Source: Trematomus loennbergii (Eukaryota > Chordata > Actinopteri > Perciformes > Nototheniidae). Taken from it: a DNA stretch of 64,000 nt. The translations under genes and the position numbers were made by a program. Shown here piece after piece: positions 36,385 through 47,529 of the stretch. The stretch is from NCBI GenBank assembly GCA_012861695.1, contig JAAOOA010000125.1, positions 611,844 through 675,843 of the forward strand. Reading direction: 5' to 3'. The notes under the pieces are model-generated. The model saw only the letters and a list, made by a program, of their open reading frames with translations, made no database searches and was not told the origin of the DNA. Each line of letters begins with the position of its first letter. The first letter of the stretch is position 1.

Positions 36385-37329
36385 TTCTCATCGTCTGTGC
36401 TTGCTGGGGCAACACAGGACTGGTGAAATGAGGGGGCTGTGGTTCAGTAAGCTGTATCTGACCCCTGGGACATAATACACTTACGTTTTCCCATGCTCCT
36501 TAGGGACCTGGGAAACGTGGTACGCAGTGTGTAGTCACTTGCGCTGACACCTGCAGGGTTGAGCTATGGGCTTATTCAGACCAATAAGGCTCTACCCAGC
36601 CAGGTAAGCTGCGGCCCCGACTTCTCTACGGTCACAACCGGGTGATAGGAAGTTGGGGTGCGATGGCTGTCAACCGAAGGCCGGTCAGGAGCAGTGTGGT
36701 GGGTCGATGTTGTGGGGCGACAGGGCGTTTATCCATCGGGGCTCCACCCACTGTACCCATAGAGTCCAGTAGAGGGCGGAGCTTATGTGAGATAGAACGG
36801 TAGGTTAAGTATTGTAACCCTAGTTCTATAAGCACAGGCGGAGCCCTCTACCTTGGGGCCCTGTCTTTCCTATGCCGCTCGCTGAAGAGGGTGTAGGATG
36901 ACAGTCAGGAGGCGTAGCTGCCTTATATACTGTGCGGCCTGCGCACACATTCAGGTACGCTCGCCCTGATTGGCCGGCTACGTTTATGCAAATTCAGTGT
37001 GTGAACGCTTGCGTATCATTGATGAAGGGTAGTACCCATAGAGTCCAGTAGAGGGCTCCGCCTCTGTTTATAGAACTAGGGTTACAATACGTAACCTACG
37101 GATTCTTCCCGTTAAGTGGGTATGACACATTAATAGGTTGTTCAATGTTAAGAAGCCCGCATCTCAACGTCAGCAAAACCAAGGAGCTGATTGTGGATTA
37201 CAGGAAGCACACTCATTGCCATCAATGGGACTACGGTGGAGAGAGTCAGCAGCTTCAGGTTCCTCGGTGTCCACATCACTGAGGACCTGACATGGACTCA
37301 TCACAAACACCATCACCAAAAGAGCTGCA

Positions 37330-37850
37330 ACAAGAGGAGACTGCGTTGTTCCATTAAGGAAGAGTTCATTCAGCCAATCTTCTTTTTCTTTTAAAGCTGC
37401 ACAACAGTGGAACTCAATCCCAGTAAAGATTAGAGAACAAAACACCTGCAGTTTATTTAAATCTAACTTAAAAACATGGTTAGTGGAAAATCAGCTCTGT
37501 CAACACTGACACAATCTGCACTTTACAACGCTCTGTTTGTACATGTGCCTTGACCTGTTGCTATCTGTCTGCTTTGTGAATATGTATTTTAGTTTTGTTT
37601 TTATGTTTTTATGTTTTTATATATGCTTTTATCATAATATAATATATAATATATATAATAATATAAGCATCTATGTTGAATGTTGATTTACCTGTCATTT
37701 GAAGTGAATTTTTTTTTAGGATGACTTTCAACATCTGTCCAGGGACTGCAGATGAAAAATAGCCTGTTGGTTAACTCTGGCGCATTTACAGAAATGTCAA
37801 TCAATGTGCACTGTCCCTGTCAAATAATTTTTTTATTAAATTAAAACATA
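37330..37850 (+). mobile_element. 3' end of a second LINE (Rex1/L2-like)
   Basis: Codons 37396-37509 encode AAQQWNSIPVKIREQNTCSL and then FKSNLKTWLVENQLCQH followed by a stop, a typical non-LTR reverse transcriptase C-terminus. About 340 bp of 3' untranslated sequence follow, ending gcactgtccctgtcaaataa, which resembles fish Rex1-type tails as I remember them. The family name is tentative. Confidence 0.65.
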
Positions 37851-37860
37851 GAGAGTATCC

Positions 37861-38300
37861 TGACCTTCTACAGGTGCACCATAGAGAGGATCCTGACCTT
37901 CTACAGGTGCACCATAGAGAGGATCCTTAGAGAGTATCCTGACCTTCTACAGGTGCACCATAGAGAGGATCCTGACCTTCTACAGGTGCACCATAGAGAG
38001 GATCCTGACCTTCTACAGGTGCACCATAGAGAGCATCCTGACCTTCTACAGGTGCACCATAGAGAGGATCCTGACCTTCTACAGGTGCACCATAGAGAGC
38101 ATCCTGACCTTCTACAGGTGCACCATAGAGAGCATCCTGACCTTCTACAGGTGCACCATAGAGAGGATCCTGACCTTCTACAGGTGCACCATAGAGAGCA
38201 TCCTGACCTTCTACAGGTGCACCATAGAGAGGATCCTGACCTTCTACAGGTGCACCATAGAGAGGATCCTGACCTTCTACAGGTGCACCATAGAGAGCAT
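37861..38300 (+). repeat. 33-bp in-frame coding minisatellite (13 units)
   Basis: The phrase cttctacaggtgcaccatag starts at 37865 and 37898. It then starts at exact 33-bp spacing from 37944 to 38274 (11 units), with one shortened junction of 46 bp. In the LINE frame each unit encodes FYRCTIE(R/S)ILT. The last unit runs straight into the normal LINE tail (GCITAWYGSC). Units alternate irregularly between gagaggatcc and gagagcatcc. The other plus-strand frame (MHHREDPDLLQV...) is a shadow. Confidence 0.97.
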
Positions 38301-38850
38301 CCTGACTGGCTGCATCACGGCCTGGTACGGCAGCTGCACCACCCTCAATCGTAAGGCTTTACAGAGGGTGGTGAAAACTGCACAGCACATCACCAGGACA
38401 GAGCTGCTCTCCATGGAGGACCTTTACTCCCAGCGGCTCAGGAAGAAAGCCCTCAGGATTATAAAAGATCCCCATCACCCCAGCCACAAACTGTTCTGTC
38501 TGCTGCCGTCTGGCAGGCGGTACCGCAGCATCAGGACTAATACCACCAGACTCAGGGACAGTTTCATCCCACAGGCAATAAGACTATTAAACACCTGAAC
38601 TTTGTTAAGTGCGTCCATAAAGCATTCATCTGTTTGCATCTTTAAAATGTATTGTATTTATTATCTTAATAGTTATAGTTAATTGTATTTCACTGTACAA
38701 TATTTAACCTTACATTCTGTTTCTTTCACCTGCACGATTCTATTCAAATATATCAAACTCTTTTGTATTGTTATTTTGTTGTCTTATGTCCTTTATATAA
38801 TATGTTCACTTTTGGAGGAGCTCAGGACCTAAGATTTTGATCACACATTA

Positions 38851-39636
38851 ACAAAAAGCCTCCTGCCACAGCTGGTTCTCAGGTGGAGCAGGAAAAGTGA
38901 CGTACCACTTTGTGCACCAATCAGAGTTCAAAACCTTATATTTAGAATCTGATGAAAGTTTGTGGGTTGTTTCCTCACTGAAAAGTTGAGTTTTTGAAAT
39001 CAACATTATTTGCATTTTTGGGGTTCTTCAATAATGAAGACTTAGGACCGTTGGATCTGATACATTGCCAATATTATAAACTTAGAATCAACAATTTGAA
39101 GAACAATGAAATACAGGGTATATTAATCACCTAAATGTAACCGTGTTTCATCATATGAATTTGTTTTGTTGGATAGTTTCATGGAGCAGTTACATTTTAT
39201 TCCCCACTATGTTGTGGCTTGTCAAAAATGTGTACTGAGTATTTTGTTGCACTATGTGAGTGTGACACAAGATACAATAATTAAACAACTAAAATCATAG
39301 CATCATAATAGCAGTCATAGCATTTCTGTTCTTTAAAGATTTCTGGAGAAAAAAAATCCTGACTAGCAGGTAGGTTATGTAAAATGATCATGCACGTTTC
39401 ATAAAACTAAGAATGAAAATGAAAATCACTACTCTTGATTACATTCAAAAGCAACAAGCCCATAAAGCCTAATGATACACAAATATGAAACTGGCTTGTG
39501 ACATCATAATAATTGACCCACCTTCTAAGTCTGCATGACTATATAACAAAAAGTCACAAACAATGTCATCTCAAACACATAAACAATTCATCTTTATTAT
39601 AGGCCTGACCAACACAGTGAAACATGTTTGAAGTGG
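38851..39636. other. Unannotated AT-rich sequence
   Basis: No gene or clear transposon. AT-rich throughout. Confidence 0.45.
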
Positions 39637-39830
39637 GGAGGCGTGTGGCGCAGTGGACTAGTGCGTTGGTGTTCGGATCAGGCTCAAACCCCACTGCAGT
39701 CAGCATGTCGTTGTGTCCCTGAGACACTTCACCCCAAATTGCTCCTGTGGTGATTGCCCACAGTATTGAGTATGTAAGTTGCTTTGGATAAAAGCGTAAC
39801 AAGTAACATTTAATGTAATGTCATTTTTTC
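39637..39830 (+). mobile_element. tRNA-derived SINE with L2-type tail
   Basis: The head has an A-box-like tgtggcgcagtgg (about 39644-39656) and a B-box-like ggctcaaaccc (39681-39691). The body carries gtcgttgtgtccctgagac and cacttcacccc, known to me from fish SINEs. The tail gttgctttggataaaagcgt with taatg units matches the L2-group LINE tail at 22955-23010, so L2 enzymes probably mobilised it. Confidence 0.8.
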
Positions 39831-40434
39831 AAACTTTTCAAAAGCCACCATCTGATCTTTTCTTTACTTTAAGCATCAACACACAATGACATTGAATGGA
39901 CTGACCAGCTGTTTCCACCTGAGCTGTTTCTCGCTCAGTGTTACCATCAAACTCTTTCAGCTGCTCTTTTTTCAGCAGGAGATACAGGTGTCTTACTTTC
40001 CACACAGCTTCCTGCCGCCTATCTAATGACTTTTACGGCGGGTAGTCCCGTTCAGTGGATAATCTTGGTGCTGCTGTGGGGTGTAGGGAGGGACTGAAAG
40101 TAAACAAGTGCTTAGAGACTTCCAGTTTTTCAATTGTGTGACTCTGTGGGTTCAGTATATAGCTAGACTTGATAATATTAGCTTAGCGTAAAATCTGGAA
40201 GCAGGGCTAAGTTGTCCAAAGTTCAATAACACACCACTAACAACACTAAATAATCTATGGTATATGTTGTATATGGTATGATAATCAGCATGTAATACAT
40301 CGGGCAGCTTCCAGATGTTAAACTACATCACAAACACATCTTGACTCCAGCTCCATGCTTGATGCACAGCCAGGACTTTGGTAAGAAGGCAAAGAGGGAG
40401 GTGAAGCAAAATGTTAACATCAGTTACAGCAAGT
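39831..40434. other. Unannotated intergenic sequence
   Basis: Unique sequence without recognised genes. It leads into the X array. Confidence 0.4.
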
Positions 40435-41197
40435 AACGATTGGACCGTGTCCATTGGACTTACAGTGACATCGTGTTTCATGGCGAGTGGTCTGTCGCCA
40501 TGGCAACGGCATTTGATGACACCCCATAATACGCTTAGATGCGTTGATGGCTGCATCGTTACCAAACCTGTGAAGTTTTGGGCCGTATTTTCACGAAGTT
40601 ATGAGAAAACCGTGTTTCATGGCGAGCATTGTGTTGCCATGGCAACGGCATTTGAAGAAATCTCAAAACTGTCCCGTAGATGTCTTCACGGCTGGACTGT
40701 TAGCACACATGTGAAGTTTGAGCACTTTTTGAACATTTTCATAGGAGTTAATGTATAGCGACATCGTCTTTTATGGCGAGGAATGCGTTTCCATGGAAAC
40801 GGCATATGATGACACCCCATAATTGACGTAGAGCTGTTGAGGGCAGGACCATTAACCATTATCTGAAGTCTGCTGGTCTGAGCATGTCAGTTGGAGTTAT
40901 GACATCATCGTGTTCCATGACACAGGTGTTTATATTTGAGCTAACGAGGTGTCCAGAGATCAGAGGTTTCCATTGTTCTCAATGAGAGATAAACCTCTTA
41001 CATTGAACGTTTTGTTGAAGAACCGTAACAGATATCGGTGAAATTTCAAAGCGTGAAGCATCTCAAGGACCTTGAGTATCTGAAGTGTGCTTTTTGTGTA
41101 CTTTCGGGTCAATAATGTGGCCTTTTTGGCAGATTAACTGAAGGTGTGCGGCTGCTGCTGTGAGGAAATATCAGCCTGAAATTACAATGGGCTTTAA

Positions 41198-43274
41198 CCT
41201 GTTAAGCCCGAGAGACCCTGGTACCGGGGCACTGCCGCAACATCTTGCAGGAAACAGTGTCTGAGGGCATGTTCATTTAATAAAACTATGAATATTTTAT
41301 ATCCATGTAACGGGAAGAAACTCATCGAACTGATCATTTTTTTCTTTTTCAAAAGAAAACCCACAATGCTAACAATGAGCCTCTGAATTAGCAACGAGCG
41401 AAAAATGCTAACACCTTACTGCACCGAAAATCACTCACAAAACCTTATTATTTATCTTTTCACCACATCCAACACATCGTTTTCACATCGTGAGGTGACA
41501 CAGAACGATTGACACCGACGACATTAGCACTGAACTATACGTATTTGCGACGTTATAAGCAAAAACGGACATCAAAACAGGTGACGCTAGGTAGCTAAAA
41601 ATGCTAACATTTTTACCTTGGCTCTGTAGTCTCTCAAAGTGGTCTTCAATGGCATTAAACGGTAAAAACGCTGCTGAAGTTAATCCATAGGTTAAGGCGA
41701 GACACGGCAGCAAAAACATCGTTTTTCCTGCACTGGTCAATTTTGAGATTTTGTGCTATTTTGATTCCATAACATGTTTTCTTTCAGGCTTTTGGAAGGA
41801 AACGTACAAATACACATTTAAGTGTTTATTTCTATAGTTTGTCTATTTGCGTCTGTAGATTTCTCCTAAATTCACCAAAAGTTAGCATTCTAACGTAACA
41901 TAAAGTACCGCGACCGCTGTTTGCACCATGTCATCAGAGTATCGTTGGAAAGCTCCCTCTCTCCTGCACAATCTCATCGGATCCAAATATGGTCATTTCC
42001 TTTGTATCAGCAACCAATCGTGAAAGTGCAAAGGGGTCTTAAACCAAGAAACAAAATCTCATTGGCTGGTGTCAATTCTGACAACGTGATTCGTTCAGAT
42101 GCGTCACGTGGTGTGCTAAAGCACTTCCTGGTTAGCTTTCCGCTAGAAATTTGAATCTGAAAATGGCAAAATAACGGCGAAAAAAACGTTCACAGAGAAG
42201 ACTACAACAATTGCCACTTGCACAAAGCAAGGTTATACAAAAAACGGTGACAAATAATTGGTGAAAATTGATATTTTAGGGCTGTTGACAGTATTTTCTG
42301 ATTTGTGGAGTGATACAAAGAGATATCCAAAATCCCTTCTGTAAAAGCCTTAGATACTAATATGACTACAAAATGAAAACAATAATTTTGATCCTGGCTT
42401 TATCCAAAGTTCAGATTTCGATTCCTGAAATGTGTTAAAATATGCTCATATTTCACGAGATAATGGTCATTTGCATATTTAAACATGCTATTTCAGAAAA
42501 CTTGTAATACAAAAAACATTTGCCTTATTGTAAGTAATTAACTGGAGAGATTTCTAGCTGATATCTTTAAGTTAAAAATGTACCCTATTCACCTGGGTGT
42601 CTCGCCTTAATCCAATGTGTCTGTGTCCCTTTGAAATGATTTCTGATAATCCATAAGCATTAAAACTGCTTTTCCGTTTCCAGATGTCAAAGCTAGAGAT
42701 AGGTTCACTCTGATGGAAAATTACATGCGCAAAGCCCCCACCTTTTCTCTTCACAACGTGTGTGTGTGGGGGCCCCCCCGCTTCGATTCTATTGGCTCTA
42801 ATGGTCAGAAAGAGGTGTCAACCATCAAAATCGAGCAAGGGAAGCCAGAGATATGGAAAATCCACCCAAATGACCCCAGCAGTGGTTTCTTTTTGCTAAA
42901 CCTCTCTAAAAAGGTCACATGTCACTTGTTTTGCATCAATCTTGATACAGGGTACTTATTATATTTGTACTTTGGATTCCTAAAGCTTTTAGTCTACTAA
43001 CCCATCATCCAAGGGTAGTTTTCACTATAAGTAAAAAAGAACTTTTGGACGGACACTATCATTTACAGTTTTTTACTATGTAAATCTGAATTTTCTTTAA
43101 AATAAAAAACATCTATATTGATTCTGACTTTTCTACATCCAACTCACAGGTTTATCATTACTTGAGGAAAAAGATTATTAATTTAACCCTTTTAGAAGGG
43201 AAGATATGGTCATTTGTTCTGGGAATGTCATTTTCGAGTCTGAGACCTGAAAAACAGGCTCAGGGCTTAACAGG
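41198..43274. mobile_element. 2.1-kb piggyBac-like element with TTAA duplication
   Basis: Flanked by TTAA at 41194-41197 and 43275-43278. Unit 2 of X shows the uninterrupted gggctttaatgg. The ends are cctgttaagcccgag and the inverse of cctgttaagccctgag, a 15-16-bp terminal inverted repeat. TTAA targets and short C-rich ends fit piggyBac-type elements. I find no transposase open frame (the longest is about 95 codons, unrecognised), so it is non-autonomous. A deleted relative lies at 33146-33895. Confidence 0.8.
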
Positions 43275-43495
43275 TTAATGGAGACATGTTGAAGGTTTTT
43301 GTCACTTCATGCCCTCAAGAGGCATTTTGCTTAATTATTTGTCATTTTTCAAGCTACGAGATGTTTTCCTACATTTGTCATGAAAAGTATGTCTCAGGAA
43401 TGTAGGGTTTGGGAATTATGGCAGTTTTAAAAAAATATGAAGGCAAATTTCAAGATTTCCTACACTCTAGCTGTGACATCACACACTCTAGATAA

Positions 43496-43877
43496 AGGTG
43501 GGGTAGGTAATTTTGGAGAAACCAGCTCAAGTGTGCTAGAATTTGAAAATACACAGCCGGAAAAAATCTCCCACTTCCTTACAGAGCCCCTCCCCCAACA
43601 CACACGAACGCGCACATGACCAATGAGGGCACGAGATAAGTTTGTGCACAGATGGAAGGCTGACAGGCAGGTAGGCCATCCAGTTATTTTAGCCGGGCTG
43701 GCTAAAATGATTGGTCGTGCTTTTTACAGTACTACGGCTTCCACAGATTAAATGTTTTTATGGATTTTTTGTCAAAGCACTTAAGATATTCATTGCTAAC
43801 GGGATGTTAAGAGCATTCCATGGAATATAACAAAAAGTGTATCTCGAGTTGGTTTCTCAAACTTAGCTACCCCACCT
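43496..43877. mobile_element. 382-bp MITE with TTAA-type target
   Basis: The ends aggtggggtaggtaa and ttagctaccccacct are inverted. The right flank is ttaa (43878-43881) and the left flank is ataa (43492-43495). Unit 2 has ctagttaatgtt at the empty site, so the left copy has one substitution. No coding. The same MITE is common in fish as I know it. Confidence 0.8.
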
Positions 43878-43910
43878 TTAATGTTACAATCTGAAGAAGG
43901 CCTCCGTACC

Positions 43911-45011
43911 GAATGTAGCCGACCATAGAGGTAAACCACTTTTCGGCCACCGTAGTATTGCGCTACAGAGTTACCGCCCACTTCCGCATTCCCTTCACTT
44001 CACAATATTTAAACAGCTGATACCTGATAGTTCTTTCCCGTTCGACCGAGACGTTTCCGGTAAGTCTCCACAATTATCGAGTTAGTGGCATGTTAGGCTC
44101 TGGGTGTTTGACTTTTACACATTACTCCAGCAGACTGTAGCTTTGCCCGTGACGGTGACAAACCAGCGGTATTGTGTGTGTGTGAGGGCCTGCGCCGTCC
44201 GAGGGACATAAGGTATGTATGAGCGATCATGGTTTTTACAAAGACTATGTTTATGGCAGCATTTCTGTAACATGTGCTTTGTTCTTTTATAGATTGTCCG
44301 CCACTGCTGTTTTGTTTTACTGTTCTGTTTCCCTTATTTTGGTTTGTTATGGTAGTTCGTTTTTATGCTTTTGTTTACATTGTTGCTCCAATTCCTAATC
44401 TCCCAAGAGTATTAGTGTTTTTTATTATCTCAATGAATCTTATCCAATGAATTGATATACTGTTGTGCTTGTGTGTCCAGCATCCCTGACGTGAGCGGCA
44501 GCCTTGGGAGTTGGGATTCAGCGGTGTTAGGCCCTCACGTGCACTTCACTGCCCTTAAGTGTGTGTGTGTGTGTGTATGTTTAGTTAATTTTGCACCTTT
44601 CTTAATTTATCACTTTCTTTTCAGTTGCTGTGTACAGGGCACGTGTGAGTGGCGGTGAGTAATATTTAGATTTGACCTGCTTGCTTCCCCCTCCCAACAG
44701 TAACTGTCTGCGCTCATTTAGTCAGTTTGTATAGGCTGGATACCATTTTAAATAGCATTGTTGGTGTAGATGAATTCATAATAAATTGTTGTTTTTACTG
44801 GTTAAAGTATCGTTTGTATGTGTCTGATATTGATAAATAAATATCATACTCTTGGGAGAAAATCCTTGTCTTGAACCTTTTTGTTGACTGCCAACTGTAT
44901 CGTGTTTCTTTAATTGAATCTGTGGAGTTTTGCTGTTACATTTGAGTTAAAGGGCAAATTTGATCAGAAGAACAGCTAAACTTTAGGCCGTGTGCGCGGC
45001 CGCGGTTACAC
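43911..45011. other. Unidentified 1.1-kb insertion in X unit 1
   Basis: Unit 2 reads gtaccaaggtctg without interruption (near 56476), while unit 1 has 1.1 kb between gtacc and aaggtctg. I see no terminal inverted repeats, poly(A) tail or target duplication. Inside are a splice-donor-like ggtaagt at about 44057, a short TG run (44558-44577) and GC-rich ends (gtgcgcggccgcgg at the right). No coding frame of note. Its class is unknown. Confidence 0.6.
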
Positions 45012-46472
45012 AAGGTCTGAACAATGTTTAATATCTCTAAAAGTAAGAATCAGATTTAAAAGTTGTGTTACACGAATAATGTCAGAAAGATGTGTAACAT
45101 TTAAAGTTGGAATGAGGTTTCTGAGTGAAAGTATGAAGGAACAGTTAGCAGTTGAAGTCGCATGAAGATTGTTCAAGTCTGAAGATTTTCTCCATTGACT
45201 TCAATGGTTAAAAATGTGATGAATTATGGGATATGTCTCAGGAATTATGAAAGTTATGAATGATAAAAGTAATAGCCATTGATTCCAACCGAGCTGAACG
45301 TTTTGATGTTTGAACTGAGTTTCTGCGATGTGGAATGTGGGAGAAGAAGATCGGCAAAATAACGGGCGGAATAAAGATTTTGAAGAACAGATAGTTGGAA
45401 TGCTGTATCAGCATTCCCACTAAACTAGAGCATGCAATTCCTGAAGAAATTGCTAGTGGGAATGCTTTATGCTGACGCTGAATTGCTATGCTGAAATGTA
45501 ATGTGTAAGAAGAAAGTGAAGAATTTAGATTGAAATGATACATGAACACTGGGGGCTTGAATGTGTGATGAGAGAAGAAAATAAAGTAAAAAGGCTTGGA
45601 AAAGCAGCAGAATATTTGAACTGCAAACTTTTGAACTAACTTGATGGCGAATGATCTGTCGCCATGGCAACGGCATTTGATGACACCCCATAATACGCTT
45701 AGATTCGTTGATGGCTGCATCGTTACCAAACCTGTGAAGTTTTGGGCCATTTGGAGCATTTTCACTGAAGTTATGAGAAAACCGTGTTTCATGGCGAGCA
45801 TTGTGTTGCCATGGCAACGGAATTTGAAGAAATCTCAAAACTGTCCCTAGATGTCTTCACGGCTGGACTGTTAGCACACATGTGAAGTTTGAGCACTTTT
45901 TGAACATTTCATAGGAGTTAATGTATAGCGACATCGTCTTTTATGGCGAGGGATGCGTTTCCATGGAAACGGCATATGATGACACCCCATAATTGACGTA
46001 GAGCTGTTGAGGGCTGGACCGTTAACCATTATCTGAAGTCTGCTGCTCTGAGCATCTCAGTTAGAGTTATGACATCATCGTGTTCCATGACACAGGTGTT
46101 TATATTTGAGCTAACGAGGTGTCCAGAGATCAAAGGTTTCCAATAGCCGCGTTCACACCAAGTACTTTCCTGTACTTAGTTCCGGCACTAATGGCGCGTT
46201 TCCACTACAGCCCGCAGCCCGGTTTAAGAGGGCTGTGACGTCAGCGGCCCGTTTGTGGTTGCGTTTCCACTTGGCCTAGTACCGGCCGGCGGGTCCTAAT
46301 TCACAGTTTTTCTGGCCTCATAAAATCGTGGGGCCAGGGCCAAAGACAACCGGGCTGAGTTTGTGACGTCAACGCTCTCGGCTGCTGATTGGTCGGAGAG
46401 AATCGTCACAATCTGCGCGCGATATAATCCATTTTTACAAACAGCATTTTTGTTAACAGAGGAGCTACAACA

Positions 46473-47079
46473 ATGGCAAAGAAAAGCACACCATGGTCGG
46501 TCGAGGAAGTGACGACGTCCATTATATTGCAGATGATAAGGTCCAGCGGGTACTCGACGGGACAACTCGCAATATCAAAGTCTTTCAGGAGGTCTCTACA
46601 CAGACACTGGACTCTCCAACAGCGTTACTGGAGTCTGCATGGTACGTTTTTGCTAACGCTCTGTTATTTGCTTGAAAGCTTTGTGTCCCTGTTTGTGTCC
46701 CTATCTGTTCTAAAGCTCACTTCTAACAAATAAGTCTATTTTATCCTTACATTTATGTTCGACAACCCATGCTTTTATGGAGCCCCGCAGGCTAGCTAGG
46801 CAGATAGCATTAGCGAGAGCTATTGTTTGCTAACACCATATGTGTCATTGTTTACGTTCAGTTTGTCTTTTCTATAGTTGTTGTTGCTATTTATAGTATT
46901 GTGCTGCAGTAGTTTGTGGAATTTACAAGTCATGTTTCTGTTCTAGATGATTACATTGGGACTAGCGAGGAGGAACAGTTCCGAACAACGTCCTCTGCAT
47001 CAACAGCACAAACCGAGGAGAGGAGAGGATCTGGCCCAGCAGAATCAATGCCATGTCTTATCTTATTGCTTGTTGATAA
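46473..47079 (+). pseudogene. Myb/SANT-like protein gene of H3 (broken)
   Basis: Starts MAKKSTPWSVEEV, the opening of a Myb/SANT-like (trihelix) DNA-binding domain of the kind carried by Harbinger elements as their second gene. The domain continues in a shifted frame as IADDKVQRVLDGTTRNIKVF, so one indel separates the halves (about 46510-46530). An acceptor-like ttctag at 46941-46946 precedes a probable second exon (DDYIGTSEEEQFRTTSS). The expected remainder of the trihelix domain is missing. In intact relatives this protein helps bind the transposon ends with the transposase. Confidence 0.65.
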
Positions 47080-47529
47080 ATAATTGCACCCACCAGCGAT
47101 CACACAGAAAGATGGCATCATCTAGGCGTCCCTCTGCAGTCAGAAATATCATAAACACCATCGTCCACAAAGCACTGTACAGGGGTTTATGGATTTAAGA
47201 GAATACTTATCACAGTGAAACCTTTATCATCTGTTGCAATTAAAGCAAATAAGAGAATAAATACTTGGTTAAATAATACATTTTAACTCTTTAGCAGGAC
47301 AACTCTGCATACTGTTTGAAATTGAGTTTGCTAGCTTGAGGTCCTCCTCTAAAACATAACATTACATAATGGTATTAAGAATACATGATAAATACATGTA
47401 GTAAAAATTACTCAATTGTAATACCCTCGTTGTGCTAGACTCAAACACATTGCTTATATATTTCAAAGAGAAGAACAAAAGAAAACACCTATACAAAGAG
47501 AGCGGTGCACAGCGCTTAATATTTACTTG

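Larger units (their letters stand above)
33896..37092 (+). mobile_element. DIRS-like retroelement copy B (scrambled, dead)
   Basis: Modules in order: 5' region (33896-34195), RT N-half (34195-34802, FSMYFLVPKKTGDFRPILDL and IDLKDTYFHVEVAP), a jump into the post-RNase H linker (34803-35240), a jump back to RT (35245-35830, YNRLPFGYSLFPRTFSKC, active site YLND), then tyrosine recombinase (35833-36385) and a 3' region with inverted terminal motifs (36385-37092). RNase H is absent. The same linker-RT-recombinase order occurs in copy A (28916-30370), so the rearranged form was copied or duplicated. A 52-bp direct repeat flanks the copy (33842-33893 and 37096-37147). Confidence 0.85.
37146..38850 (+). 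mobile_element. LINE fragment broken by another LINE tail
   Basis: The first part (37146-37325) encodes LNVSKTKELIVDYRK and then FRFLGVHITEDLTW, the same RT region as in the LINE at 18486. From about 37330 to 37850 it is replaced by the 3' end of a different LINE. From 37850 the first family resumes. It has 13 in-frame 33-bp repeats and then the C-terminal tail CITAWYGSC, KALQRVVKTAQHITRTEL, LLPSGRRYRS and PQAIRLLNT (stop near 38598). A 3' untranslated region ends near 38850 with ggaggagctcaggacctaag. No catalytic RT core is present. Confidence 0.8.
40435..45654 (+). repeat. Repeat X, unit 1 (interrupted by three insertions)
   Basis: The X sequence occupies 40435-41197, 43275-43495, 43878-43910 and 45012-45654. 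These pieces match, in order, unit 2 (45655-57132). Without insertions the unit is about 1.6 kb. The first half holds three degenerate internal repeats of about 140-150 bp (starting near 40470, 40609 and 40758). Each has a tcatggcgag-like phrase followed by ccatggcaacggcatttga. The last part has a perfect hairpin (ggaatgctg-tat-cagcattcc, 45397-45417) followed by cactaaactag. No coding capacity was found. Confidence 0.85.

Noticed and set aside
37861..38300. CRISPR-like array of regular 33-bp units
   Set aside because: There are no unique spacers: the whole 33-bp unit repeats. It lies in a LINE and the genome is eukaryotic.
37953..38354. 133-codon frame MHHREDPDLLQV...
   Set aside because: It is an out-of-frame shadow of the 33-bp LINE coding repeat. 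The real frame reads FYRCTIE(R/S)ILT and joins the LINE tail.
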